Of a stretch of 64,000 nucleotides of DNA, positions 39,534 to 51,503 are shown piece by piece; the stretch's first letter is position 1; the number at the start of each line of letters is the position of its first letter. This stretch comes from Vitrella brassicaformis. Taxonomy: Eukaryota > Sar > Vitrellaceae. The stretch lies in assembly GCA_001179505.1 (NCBI GenBank), contig CDMY01001019.1, forward strand, positions 70,717-134,716, written 5' to 3'. The notes below the pieces were generated by a model. That model did no database searches. It was not told the DNA's origin and worked only from the letters and a program-made list of their open reading frames with translations. The position numbers and the translations under genes were made by a program.

Positions 39534-40841
39534 TTATTTCTTATCTAGCCACGGCCACGAGACCATTGGCTTCACCCCGACCTCCTTGTCGGGGTCCTCC
39601 AGCCGCTCGATGATGTAGTCCAACACGCGCTGGCGCCCTCGCCATCGTCGTCGAAAACGTTCCATGGGTCCGTCGTCGAAACGAATTTGTTTTGGTCCTT
39701 GTCGTACCACTTCATGTGCCACGTCTCCCCGTCAGTGTACGCGCAGTGCTTGATGTCATTGCGATGGCAGAGCCACTTGAGGTCCTTTCGACCCTTAGAA
39801 CGAATCCAGGCCCCCAGCAAGACAGCAAACTGTGTCCCATCCCTGATTGATTGCACACACAATACGCGTGTACAGGAAATCACGTACTGCTTCGTTGCTC
39901 GCTGTCTCATTTAGTGTGTTGTACGCATACCCTTTCCACGGGTAGTCGCCGTAGCTGTCCTTCTGTAGAAATCAGCAGTGTGCAGTCGTCGTGTTTTCCA
40001 TCCGGCCCGTCGGTGGCGCTCACGAGGACCCGCCACTCTGTTGGCATGACCAACTGCTGCATCTGAGACAAGCAGAGAGGTGAGAGGGATAAATTTCCAA
40101 CCGAACGCCACAGAACACGTGGGTTAACACAATCGATCGATGCCTGGCTGTATTTGTCGTCGCGTCATACGAGATCTCTCTGCCTGCTGCCTGCCTGCCT
40201 GCCTGTCTGTCTGTGTACCAGTGGCCAGAAGTAGTAGCCGCCGGCCATTGCCGCCTGGGAACGCACATTCACCTCCAGCATCCTGAAGGAACAGACACAC
40301 GCGCACACAACATCCGGACTACATATGTTGCCTGTAAATGCTGCATTTTGGTGGTGTGTATTGATTGCAGTCAGGCACACACTTTCACTCACTTGCCAAG
40401 GATTCCCTTAACATCGTCACCGTCTGTTGCATCGACAAAAAATTGACGGAGGGCGTGTGGAAGACTTTTGGCAGGGGCTTCATCCGATTGGCTTTGATGA
40501 TCGCTTGGTGCTGGCGAAGCATCTGAGCAGAAACGGATTCATCATCATCCTCCTCGTCGACAGCCTCCTGCATGCATCAATCAGGACACGCGCACACAGC
40601 ACATCTATCTATCATCTCTCCACGTGAAGTGCAGTCGGCCACTGTGCGTCCTCACCTCCGGAACTTGTGGTGATGCGGTAGGCTCCACAGGCGGCGACGC
40701 CTTCGTGCGACTTCGTCCGTGGCGGACCACCTGCAGAAGCACACGCAAACTACTGAACACCTGATAGTGAGTGCATCTGTCTGTCCAATTCGCTCGCCTT
40801 GTCTGCCTGGTTTCCCGGGACGTACTTTCGCAGGATCCCAT
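39534..40841 (-). CDS. Orphan protein with possible N-myristoylation/palmitoylation motif (203 aa)
   Basis: Eight exons in phase: 40841-40826, 40730-40656, 40522-40393, 40282-40219, 40062-40024, 39962-39931, 39842-39683 and 39629-39534. The N-terminus MGSCES has Gly2, Cys4 and Ser6, the pattern for N-myristoylation plus palmitoylation. Compact conserved-looking blocks follow (FFVDATDGDDVKGILGK, SQAAMAGGYYFWPL, KDSYGDYPWKGDGTQFAVLL, RKDLKWLCHRNDIKHC, VLDYIIERLEDPDKEVGVKP). I do not recognise the family, but the Trp/Tyr/Asp content suggests a folded enzyme-like or membrane-peripheral domain. The last intron (39682-39630, 53 nt) is debatable: the sequence within it also reads as plausible protein but in a frame that would lose the C-terminus. 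Confidence 0.55.
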
Positions 40842-41180
40842 TGATGCCTGGACCGGGGAATATGAGGAAGGAAGAAGAGGCTCGGACAAGCGAAGGCAAG
40901 CAGACGAGGGGAAGACAGAAAAGCATTGCCGGGAGCGGCGGCACCCGGGGAGAACGGTTTCACGACAGAAACCACTTCCTTTATCGCGCACAGTTTCTCT
41001 CTTTGGAGTCGGCGGCGGATGGATCTCCCTGGCAGATGCGCGTCCTCAGCACTCGATGTAGGCATGCCACAAAACACAGGGAAAGGCTGGGCGAGAGATG
41101 CAGATGCGATGCACGCACTGTGTCTGTCTGCTGTGTGTGCGTTCACGCCTCAGCCGAGCAGGTCTCGTGGAGGTCATGGT

Positions 41181-43858
41181 ATGGCCGTCGCCGCGTCAGA
41201 AGTCCACAAGATGAATGGCGATTCAGGCAAAGTGGCATCGACTCGAAGGTATCCCCGAGGTGCCGGCGATGATGTAGAGGAGTTTGATTGTCTCGCCGAG
41301 CGCCTGCTGCCCGTGCTGCGCGAGTATCTCGGTGCCAACAACGAGCTGCAGACGGCCGTGGTTGACCTGAAGGACCCCGCGGAGCTGTGCAAGCTGCTGG
41401 ATGCCGACATCAGGGGCCACGGCGTCGGCCTGGTGAGTGAGATCAAAACGCTCAGGACGGCCCGTGACTGGTGTGAGTGTTTTTGCGCTTGACTGACTTA
41501 CTGTCTTGCTTGCCTTGCTGCTGGGCTGGGTGTGGTGTCTGATTGTCAGGATGAGTTGCAGCGGCTCTTTCAGCTTGCACTCAAGTACAGGTAGGTACTC
41601 ACGGAAGGGTGCGTGGGTAGTGAGTGACATGTGGAGAGAGAGAGACCCCCACCCCTCCCCCACCGCTGCTCCCTCTTGTTTCTCTCTGCCTGCCACCTCA
41701 CCTCCCATCACCTCATCCTGTCTGTCTGCCTGTGTGTCTGTCTGTTCGTATCAGCGTGCGGACGGGCCATCCTCTGTTTCTGGACAAGCTGTACACGGGC
41801 ACCGACCCCGTGGGCCAGTTCGCAGAGCTGCTGACATCCATCCTCAACACCAACGTCCACGCATACCACGTCTCGCCCGTCTTCTCCGTCGTCGAGATCC
41901 GCACCATCCACACCGTCGCGTCGCTCATCGGCTACTCGACCGGAGGCCTATCACGTGACAGGGATGACTACGGCGGCGACGGGGTGTTCTGCCCGGGCGG
42001 GAGCTACTGCAACATGATGGCCATGCTGTGCGCCAGAGACCGGGCCTTCCCCCATATGCAGACCGACGGCGTGCGGCCAGACGACAGGCCCATCAGCTTC
42101 ACATCGGAACACGTAAGCAAGCGGGGCGTCCGAGGGAGTCCGTTCATGAGTGAGTGAATCAAGTGGCTTTAGTATGTGTTGTGTTGTGTTGTGTTGTGTG
42201 TGTATGTCAGGGTCACTACTCGGTGCGGAACGCGTCGCTCATGTTGGGGCTGGGTACTCATAGTGTGGCCAAGGTGCGGTGCGACAAGTCAGGGAGGATA
42301 GACGTGGATTCCCTAAGGCGTCAGTGCGGCGAGGCCAGGCGAGCGGGCCGGCGGGTCTTCTTCATCAGCTGCACCGCTGGAACCACCGTCTGCGGCGCAT
42401 ACGACCCCATTGACCAACTCGCCGAGGTCAGTTAGTCAGTCAGTCAGACAGACGAGCCGCACATTCTTGCTACGTCATTCATTCATCCATTCGTCGTGTC
42501 GATTGGCTTCCTCCGTGCATGTCTTGGCGTGTGTGTTCGTTGGTCAGGTTGCTCGCGAGTACGGTGCGTGGCTGCACGTGGACGGCGCCTGGGGCGGCAG
42601 TGTGATCGTCAGCCACAAACATAAACACCTCATCAAGGTCACAGCACACCAACGACACACACACCACACCCACTGGGCGTTTATCGTGCCTGTCTGTCTG
42701 TATGTATGTTGCCATTAATTGATGTCAGGGCATCGACAAGAGCGACAGCTTCGCGTGGTGTCCCCACAAGGCCCTTGGCGTGCCGCTCACGTGCTCAATG
42801 CTCATCGTCAAAGAGAGGGGAAGGCTCGAGCGGGCCACGGGACACCACAGCAACACAGGTGCCGCGGCATACCTCCTGCACTCCCCTCCCTCCCAGGCCG
42901 CTGCCAGCAACGCCACTGCCGTGTCCAACGGTGTGGACACGCCGGCCGACACACCATCGGACGCCAGCCAAGATGACTGTTTGGCAATCTCCTACGTCCA
43001 GGGTAGGTCCAGGGGACGCAGGGAGGGATGGGGAGAGCATTCGTTGGTCGTGCAAGCCTGTGGTGTTGTGTGCAGGGAGCAAGACGCTGCAATGCGGCCG
43101 TCACGGTGATGCGCTCAAGCTGTGGCTCATGTGGAAGTGGCAGGGGACCGATGGTATACAAACAGGACAAAAACAACGTGCACGAGCCTTCACTCGTTCG
43201 TTCACGCAGGTCTTGCCTCTCGCATCGACCTGGCCTTTTCCAACGCGGCCCACCTCACGGCAGAGATCAGGAGGAGACAACCGACCTTCCAACCGGTCAG
43301 TGCGGTGTGGGTGCGGTCCCACAGGCAAACTGAATCGTGGCCACACGACCGACATTGGTTCCATGGGTGCGGTGCGTGTCTATGGCCGTCCTGTTTGTGT
43401 ATGCGACGCGTAGGTGTTGGATGCGTTCGAGTCTCTGAACGTATGTTTTTGGTACGTGCCGGTCTTCCTGAGGGAGTTGATGCCGCCCAAAGGGTCGGCT
43501 GGCCTCGACAGCCGTGTCGACACCGAGACGCGAGCTCTCCTGGGCGCCGCCACAAGACACCTCAGACACGCCCTGCACGAAAACGGTGCGTGGGCGACTT
43601 GGGCTTGAAATGCGGGAGAAAGGGAGAATGCCTTGCTCTGTGTCATTGGTCGTCTGTCGATCAGGCCGCATGTTGGTCGATTTTGCGTCCTTGAGTGACT
43701 GGGGTTATCCTCCGTTTTTCCGCGTGGTGATCAGCAGCCCCAAGGTGACTCCGGCCGCACTCGACATGGTGCTCAGCGAGATAGAGCGGCTGGGCGAGGC
43801 CATCACCTCACCAGGGCACCTCACTGCACCCACTCACGCAGTGAGAATGGATGGGTGA
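41181..43858 (+). CDS. Group II PLP-dependent decarboxylase, glutamate/cysteine-sulfinate decarboxylase-like (586 aa)
   Basis: Ten exons: 41181-41432, 41550-41590, 41755-42112, 42211-42426, 42548-42637, 42729-43002, 43076-43153, 43210-43295, 43414-43585 and 43665-43858. Fold-type I features in order: GVFCPGGSYCNMMAM (phosphate-binding region), FFISCTAGTTVCGAYDPID, WLHVDGAWGGS with the Asp that contacts the PLP ring nitrogen, and the PLP lysine in WCPHKALGVPLTCS. Members decarboxylate glutamate, cysteine sulfinate, aspartate or related amino acids. The loop is WCPHKALGVP rather than the usual NPHKMMG form, so the substrate cannot be set. An Ala/Ser/Thr-rich insert (about 42885-42985) follows the lysine. 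No organelle leader is obvious, so probably cytosolic. Confidence 0.93.
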
Positions 43859-44584
43859 CACAGACAGAATGCACGAAGGTGTCAAGTTTTGACAGGGAAC
43901 GGAGGGAGAGGGGGGTGGGCCGTTGAGTATGTGATGCCTGTTTTGTTTGCATGACTGTGGGTGGAGGCAGGGGAGGGGGTCATGAGCGATCTCTGCTTAG
44001 TTTAAGGGTCTACCGATGCAGTCAGTGGTTTGCATGTCTTGCCATTTATTCATGATCATGATGCGTGGATGGACTCACAGTTTTGTGTCTGTCTGTCTGT
44101 CTGTCTGTCTACCTGTCTGCCCTGTCCGTCGGTGGCCTGTCGACGCGACAGGAATATCTGCTCCCGGCTGTCGGCGTGTCCCTTTTCCTGGCTGCACCGT
44201 GGTATCATGCGTATCATGCATGGGGAAGTTTGCTAGTGCGATCTGTTTGGTGTCTTCGGGTGTCTTGGTTGTGGTCGGAGCCAGGCAAGCAGAAGGGGAC
44301 AAATGCATGTCAGCTGCTGCCGCTGTTCTCCAGTCGCCGTTGCATCGTTTTGATTTCGTCCGGCCATTGCCAACCTCGGATCGGTTCAACTTGGCCAAGT
44401 TGCGTGCGACCGGCCGCAACAAAGTTGAATGAAGCGACATGTGGCTCGATTCATGCAGCCTGAAGCTTGTCCAATAAGTGCTGTACGAGCCTGGATCCGT
44501 CATAGGGTCTGACGTGACGACGCATCACCCCGGAGACGGGCGCCCCCAGGCACCCCCAAACGATTCTGAGTGTTTCTAGCTGCG
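43859..44584. other. Spacer; no gene seen
   Basis: Between two plus-strand genes. Holds a (TGTC)n run (44088-44112). Short frames only; presumably the 3' UTR of the decarboxylase and the promoter of the coiled-coil gene. Confidence 0.6.
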
Positions 44585-47500
44585 ATGAAGGAAGACAACA
44601 ACACCATGTCGACAACGGAGAGCCCCATCAGTGACAGTCCCACCGCTGCATTGGCGGGCCGACTCAGGTCAGAGCCTCACATGACATCCGTCTCAGGCGC
44701 CTGAGCTCGGAATGATGTGCTTCCCGAATCTTGTGCAGGCAACTCAAGAACGAGAATGCGATGCTGTTGGTAAGACCAAGTCGAAACTCTTCCTCAGGGA
44801 CAGAGGGGCAGTAAGATCCCGTAATAGATGTCCTACTGTACCTGACGCATGTTATGCAGACCCGTGTCGAGGAAGCGGCGCTGAAGGAACGCGAAACAAG
44901 GGAAAGGGAAACAAGGGAAAGGGAGGCTCACGAGACGAAACTCCACAGGTGGGTGGGTGGGCAGGTCGGCACCTCAGCCGCATCATGCTCGCACCGATAC
45001 CCCTCCCCGGCCGTCTCGGCCCGTGACGGTGCAGGCTGAGTCAGGAACTCAGGACGGAGCGCCAGAAACGGGAGCGGGAACGGGAGGAACTCTACAACGG
45101 TACACACGGGCTACCAACGTCACACCCCGTCGTCCCCCCTTACACACCCTCCAGTCCCCTCCAGTTACTCACTCACTCTCTGTCCGTCTGTCTGTCTGTC
45201 TGGTGCGGTCTCCGCAGACAACCTCCGCTTGGACGACGAAGCGACACGTGCAGCAGCTGAGATCTCGAAGCTGCAGACAGCCAACACGAAGGTAGAGAGG
45301 CACGCGAGGCGAGGGCCCAGCCAGTGGCTCGACCCCCCGGCATCTTAATCTTGTCTTTGGGTCGCTCCGCAGCTGGCGGCGGCCCTTCAAGCCGCGGAAA
45401 GGCGTATGAAGGATGAGATCGACATGGAAGACGCCGACATAGCGGTAAGCAGAGAAGGGAGCCTGCCTGACTGGCTGGCTGGCTGACCAACTGGTAGATT
45501 GGAGTCAACTCCTTTTCTTTGTTGTGCAGGAGCTGAAGATGATCGACGAAGCGCGACCTGCACAGATGGGAGGTAACCTAGAGGACAGACAGACAGACAG
45601 ACAGACAGACAGAGAGGCAAACAACGGATGCCGGTAACCCTCCCACGAGCCGTTTCCCCGTCTCCCTCCCACCCTCCCCGCCCCGCAGCAATGCGCGAAA
45701 GGATAACATCGCTACACAAAGAGCTGAAGAAGAGCGAGGAGGACGTGTTGAGGCTTCAGGCACTCACCAGCCAGCAGCAGGTATATAGACATTCGACCGC
45801 CACACACACAAAAACACGCATGTATGCCTGAACGCCACCTCACGCCATCCCTTGGGCTGCTGGTGCAGTCGTTGCTGGCCAAGTCAGAGGAGCAGCTAAG
45901 TGAACTTCGCCGCCTTGTGCAAGCAGAGACACAGGCACGAGAACTCGCGGTAAGGAGATGAGACAAAGGCGAACACGAGAGACATGGCTTGCACATCCCT
46001 CCCGCTCCCTCCCTCCCTCCCTCTCTGGCACTCATTCAATGCCAAACGCCAGGAAGCGGCACTCTCAAGCAAGACCCGGCTTTCTGACGCCCTTCGGCTG
46101 CAGATTTCCCTGCCGGAGAAGCGACGGACGGACCGCCGCACACTGGCCAACGGGGCGTGCGTTGACAAGGCGGTGCAGACAGCCAAGGGGGACGGAAACA
46201 TCTGGCTGACAAAAACACCACACCACTCGCACATAGCCCCTGCCGATGTGGCTCATTTGCCCGGCGCTGGTCAGTCAGTCAATGGATCGACATGTGGACG
46301 TCTGGTTGTGGGTGTCACTCGATGACTCGATGCCCTTGTTTATGTCTCTCTTGATGCAGGGGGTCAGAGGAAGAGAGTGAGGTCTCGCGGGCGAGCGGCA
46401 CAGCTGGAGGGATCGAACCACTGGACATTTGAGAGCGTGCAAGGCCCCCGTCTCTTCTCAGGTCTCCTCCCGCAGCCCTCCGGAACTCCGCCCCCCTCAC
46501 CCCCCAAGTTCGACGAGTCCTTCCCCGTTCGCATCCCTCCCCCTCCGGGCACTCCCATCCGCCGCCGCCCTTCATCGGCCAAGGCCGCAGATGCAACCCC
46601 CGTGTGTCGACGAGCCAAGGACGCTCGCAAGGTCATCCGTCGCCAGGCAGGCCCTCGTACGCTCGGTGATCTTGCGAAGGAGACGAGGCGTGCGGCATCG
46701 GTTGATGACGTGTTGTTGAGTTGTGGCGACGGGACGTCCTTTGGCGGGTTTGTGGAGATCCCCGGTGCTGGTGGTGCGCCCTCTGGGGGCCGGCGCGTGT
46801 CCGAAGGCGCGGTAGAGCCGAGGCGGCGTCTCTGTGCGGAGAACGAGATGCTGATGGTCGAATCGGAACTGCAAGCGGGGCAAGGAGAGGAGATCGGTCA
46901 ATACGAGGAGACGATCGAGTGGCCGGTGGCGACATGGGAGGGAGGCCATGAGTGGGATCTGGAAGGTCTGCAACGCCTGCGCGAGCCAGCGCTGCGCGTG
47001 AGAGAGGAGGCGGAGACCCCATGGGTGGAGGAGCAAGCCAAGCACCCGACCAGGCAGGAGCAGCCAGCAGCACAGACTAACGGACAGGGCCAGCAGGGGA
47101 GGCCCGACGTCACCATTAGCGCCTGGCCAGCGAATAACGAGACACAAGACACACCACAAACGGTCTACCCAACTCAGGCGCCACACACACACGAGGCATT
47201 CATGAGTGTGGGGTGTAGGTGTGCGGGACACTCGCCTGTCTGTCCGTCTGTCTGTCTGTCTGTCTGTCGTTCAGGCATGGACGCATCGGCTGGTCAAGGA
47301 ATGGCCATCGGTGCTCTACTCGACCGCAGGATGGTTGACGGCGGCGCATCTTTTGCGCAAAGAAGCCAGGTGCGCTCACCAAACGGCGTCATGTCGGTTC
47401 CGGACCAGCTTTCCGAGCCCATGAAAGCTGCCGACCGATCGTACTTTGGTACGCGGCTGCAGTGACATGGATGGACACAGCCATTCATCCATTCACTCAC

Positions 47501-49019
47501 CTGTCTGTCCCCCCCTCCCCCCTTTGGTCAGCCACGAAAGCGCCAGGAAAGGTAGAGATGACGCGGGAGGCCAGGGCGAGAGAGATAAGGCGTGAGATCG
47601 ATCGCAAGTTTCGCAGCAATTCAGCATCTGCAGCAGGCGGCTTGGCCGCCAAGAGCACCACAGCCGCATCGGCCCCCCTCTCGGCCGACAGTGGCAGCGG
47701 CACCTCAGAGGACAAACAAGACGAGCATGAGATCAACTACCGGCCCCAACACGGTGTGCAGCCCACATGAGGGAAAACACTTATGCTACCTACATGCCCA
47801 CACTCGTGTGTCCCCCTGATCCACCAGAAATCGACAGAAATGCAGGCCAGAGCGGTCGGACGAACAGCGAGAATGCACAGCGGCAACATGTGTCTCCCTC
47901 GCGAGGCAGTGGCGGTGGTGGTAACGGTAATCGCATCTTTGCTTTCACACCTGGTGTTGACTTGAGAGGAGGTCCAATGGGCCGCTCGGCGGACGGCGTC
48001 ATGTCCGTGCCAGCTGCACTGGGGACCAACATAGCCCTGCTGGAGGGCAACACCGTGGCCATGGGCAGACAGGGCGGACAAACCGCAGACACCGACCGTC
48101 CAAACGACCAGCTGGCACGCGCAAGGGTAACACACTCATACACACACGCACAGAGAGAGAGAGAGAGAGAGTTCTCATCATATGCCACTCATCCTCATGT
48201 GTTGGTTGCATTGGTTGGCATCAGCGGTCTTGGCAGGAGAATGAGTATACTCATGACAGCCTGAGGGCGCGGCTCGAGGAGTTGGAGCTGTCAGAGCAAA
48301 TGATGGCGCGAGAAAGGTACGGTGGTGCCTGTTGTGCACTCACTGCACTGCCTCCAGTGGTCACGTATCGTTTGTGTTATGCTGTGATGGACATACATCC
48401 CTGCAGGGCCATGATAGAGCGGAAGGGCTTCGCCCTCGTGCTGGACATCGAGAGACACCCCCACCAACCCAAAACACCCACACGCAGACTCTCAAACTTA
48501 GCCGGTACGCTCGCCACACATAGCACATCCATCCATCCATCCATCCATGCCTACACACTGATGGGCGCTGCAGGCAAGAACACGACGACAGCGCAGGAGA
48601 CATCAACTGTTCCACAGAATGAGCTCTTGGCAGTGCTGCACAACATCGAATCGCCTCCGATGATCGGCCTGCCTTTCGGCCATCACGATAGTCACGGGGC
48701 CCCCCAGACACTGACACAGCACCGCTACCAGCAGCAGTACAGCCAGACACCCAAGCGTGTCCCCGACATGCATCGCATTGCCCAGCTGGCACGGCCCAAG
48801 AAGCAAGCCATCATCCTCCAAAGGGACCCTGTAGTGGCGACGAGGGGCATTGTCCGCCCCGACGACCTGATGCGACGGCTGGCTGTCCACGACAAGGCCG
48901 TGTCCATACCATACGGGAAAATAAGGCCGTGTCCGAGGGCCCCCGTTCCGTCGCCCGAAAGACAGCGGGTGCCCACGACACCCACCAAGACCAATGGCCG
49001 GCGAGTCACCTACATGTAA
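44585..49019 (+). CDS. Long coiled-coil protein with low-complexity C-terminal region (1010 aa)
   Basis: Seventeen exons from 44585-44667 to 48574-49019, phase-consistent throughout. The first ten exons encode an almost continuous coiled coil (ALKERETRERETRERE, ELRTERQKREREREELYN, LQAAERRMKDEIDMEDADIA, RITSLHKELKKSEEDVLRL, SEEQLSELRRLV). The large exon 46360-47214 and later ones are Pro/Ser/Gly-rich, with short charged helices (EMTREARAREIRREIDRKF, LRARLEELELSEQMM). A short motif, GVMSVP, recurs in two separate exons (about 47382 and 47992). The layout resembles centrosomal, basal-body or cytoskeletal scaffold proteins, but no family signature is visible. An unusual number of basic RE repeats is encoded at 44880-44930. 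Confidence 0.75.
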
Positions 49020-49455
49020 CCATGGCCGGACTGCATGCGAAAATGGATGGGGTGGAGTGGACACGATGATGGATGGATGGATGGACCAGGGTGGGTGGCG
49101 GCCGGTCGGTGTGATTTGGGACGGATTGTGCGTTTTGCAATGATTTGATTGCAATGAAGAACAGAAAATGGACCATTCACTTGACGCGGCAACAGTGTCG
49201 GTTCGTTTGGAGATAGGTTCATCTGGCGTGTCGCTTCCCCTGTCTGTCTCGGTTGTCGTCGTTGTCGTCATCCTCACAGCGCCGCCTCGGTTCTGGCCAG
49301 GACCATGCTCAACTTGTTGCTCAACTTGTCTTTCAGGCACGGCTGCAGTGCAGCTTCACTTGGCTGCCCTGCCACTTGTCATTCATCTCATCTATCACTA
49401 GCGTCACAGTGGCACATGTACACTTCTAGATCCCTCCGCCCGTCGAATGCATTCA
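49020..49455. other. Spacer between converging 3' ends
   Basis: Contains a GATG run (49065-49085). No coding signal apart from the uncertain last exon of the minus-strand gene, which may extend down to about 49402. Confidence 0.5.
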
Positions 49456-50857
49456 TCACACCCTCGAAGCACCTGCACACATGCGACACACATGGGTAAG
49501 TAAGACAGACGGACTAGCTACCTTTGAGCATTGGTCGGTGTCTGGTGTTGCGGCCGCTCATCTTCTTCTGGCCCACCAGCACATTCGGGACGTACCCACT
49601 CGCCCTGAACACACCACAAAACACACAGACAGAACAGACATCCAGCGCCATTTCGCCTGCGAGTGTGTGGCATACGCACATATATGAGAAGAGAGGCTCG
49701 GCGGCAATGCTCTTGGGGTCGAAGAGTGATCCGTAATTGGACTTTAGCTGCTGCAGCTGTGTGGCCATGTCAGGGTCATCTTGCTCATCGACCGGCTGCC
49801 ACTGATTCTGCAGCACGATCCCGCCAGGCTTGAGAGAGCGCTCAACCTGAGACAACATTGGATGGACGATGACATGATGTGTTCTCTATTGAGCTTGCTC
49901 CGTGTCCCACCAGGCCGAGGAACTCAATGTTTCTGCATTGATCTGGCACATGGTTGTCTCGCTCGAAGCAGTCCACGATGACAGCATCGTACACCTGTAC
50001 GTGTAGCAAGAGACACAAGAAGCTTCGTCCATCCATCCATCCATCTGTCCCTGCCTGGTTGTTTGTGTCTCTCAGGGCGTCGACGCCTGTCTTGACATGG
50101 ATGGTGCCGCCGGGCGACGGCATCAGGCCGTAAAAGTGCTTCGCCACCGACACAACCCCTGCACACCAGACACACGGAAAGACACGTATGGCGGGAGCCG
50201 GAAGAGGGGGTTTATCTTACTGTCATCTGGCTCGACAGCATCGACGGTTAGGGATTTGCCGGCACAATCGATGCCAGACAGCGACGAGTACAGCGCTGCA
50301 TGCCATGCCACACAAACCAAGACAGGGATGCGGATCTATATATATGCAATCAATGTCTCCCTCTTCTCTCTTGCTTACCTCCACCGCCCAGTCCGATCAC
50401 CATGACTCGTGGCTCGCCGTCCTCTGGCGTGCGTGTGTTGCAGTGTTTTCTCACGAGTTCATACATCCGCTGATACAGCAGATTGGGCGGCGGCGAGTCG
50501 GCTGCTGCACCACACACATAGACAGAGACATAAAGAGGCCGCACTCACTCTGTGCCATGCTGTGTGCTTACGGATTGTGCATTGGCATTCTTTGGCACAT
50601 CCGTCGGCCTGCTGGTCGCTGCCGATCTGACATGAGTTGAGGTCGAAGTCGCCCTCACACCTCACTGCTGTCTGCACGCCTGTTGCCGGCAGGAATGAAA
50701 GAAATCGCTCGTTCGTGTCTGTGTCTGCCTGGACCAGCACGGGGTATGGTTGTGTCTTGATGGTGCAGATGTCGACCACAGACCCGTGAGTGGCCGTCAG
50801 GGCGAAGGCGAGCAGAGAGAGAGACAAGGCGAGAGGCGACATGACCGACGAGCTCAT
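49456..50857 (-). CDS. Signal-peptide-bearing SAM/spermidine-synthase-fold protein
   Basis: Exons 50857-50572, 50504-50379, 50295-50221, 50158-50055, 49994-49911, 49846-49680 and 49604-49522, plus a short uncertain last exon. The start is a signal peptide (SPLALSLSLLAFALTATHGS), then a Cys-containing ectodomain-like segment (CEGDFDLNSCQIGSD, GCAKECQC). The catalytic fold follows: RVMVIGLGGG (nucleotide-binding loop), LTVDAVEPDD (acidic residue after strand 2), GGTIHVKTGVDAL and YDAVIVDCFERDNHVP, then LKPGGIVLQNQW. This order fits the methyltransferase-like fold of polyamine aminopropyltransferases. The glycine-rich loop is intact. The intron at 50054-49995 is GC-AG. A secreted or endomembrane enzyme of this fold is unusual; the substrate is unknown. 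Confidence 0.72.
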
Positions 50858-51503
50858 ATGGTGCAGAGCAGGGCGTGGCGGGCAAGCAGGTGGAATGGGC
50901 AGGAGAGGGCGGGTTTTGCTAGAGCGGGGGCCTTTCCACCCTCGTTGATTGCAGGGGGTGGGTGGGCGTACATGGGTAGGTAGCGAATGCTTTGATCGTT
51001 GCTGTCAATAGTTTAGATGCGGATATGTAATCCACTGTCCCAGCGCATGGACACACGGACAATCTTACCATTAACCACCACCGAGACGCCCCCCCCCCCC
51101 NNNNNNNNNNNNNNNNNNNNNNNNNNNNNNNNNNNNNNNNNNNNNNNNNNNNNNNNNNNNNNNNNNNNNNNNNNNNNNNNNNNNNNNNNNNNNNNNNNNN
51201 NNNNNNNNNNNNNNNNNNNNNNNNNNNNNNNNNNNNNNNNNNNNNNNNNNNNNNNNNNNNNNNNNNNNNNNNNNNNNNNNNNNNNNNNNNNNNNNNNNNN
51301 NNNNNNNNNNNNNNNNNNNNNNNNNNNNNNNNNNNNNNNNNNNNNNNNNNNNNNNNNNNNNNNNNNNNNNNNNNNNNNNNNNNNNNNNNNNNNNNNNNNN
51401 CCCCCCCCCCCCCCCCCTTGAGCCCTGCGTCACTGCACACTGTCTCCATCGACTCCAGTCAGCCAACTGTCGTTGAGAGTCACGTGATCCTCAAAGTTTC
51501 ACG
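50858..51503. promoter_or_regulatory. Divergent spacer interrupted by a gap in a poly-C tract
   Basis: Separates the start codons of the secreted SAM-fold gene (minus) and the type I membrane protein gene (plus). It contains 300 N, so its true length is unknown. Confidence 0.4.
51089..51417. other. 300-N gap flanked by homopolymer C
   Basis: 12 C precede (51089-51100) and 17 C follow (51401-51417) the N block 51101-51400. The assembly evidently broke in a long C/G tract, and frames read across it are not real. Confidence 0.97.
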
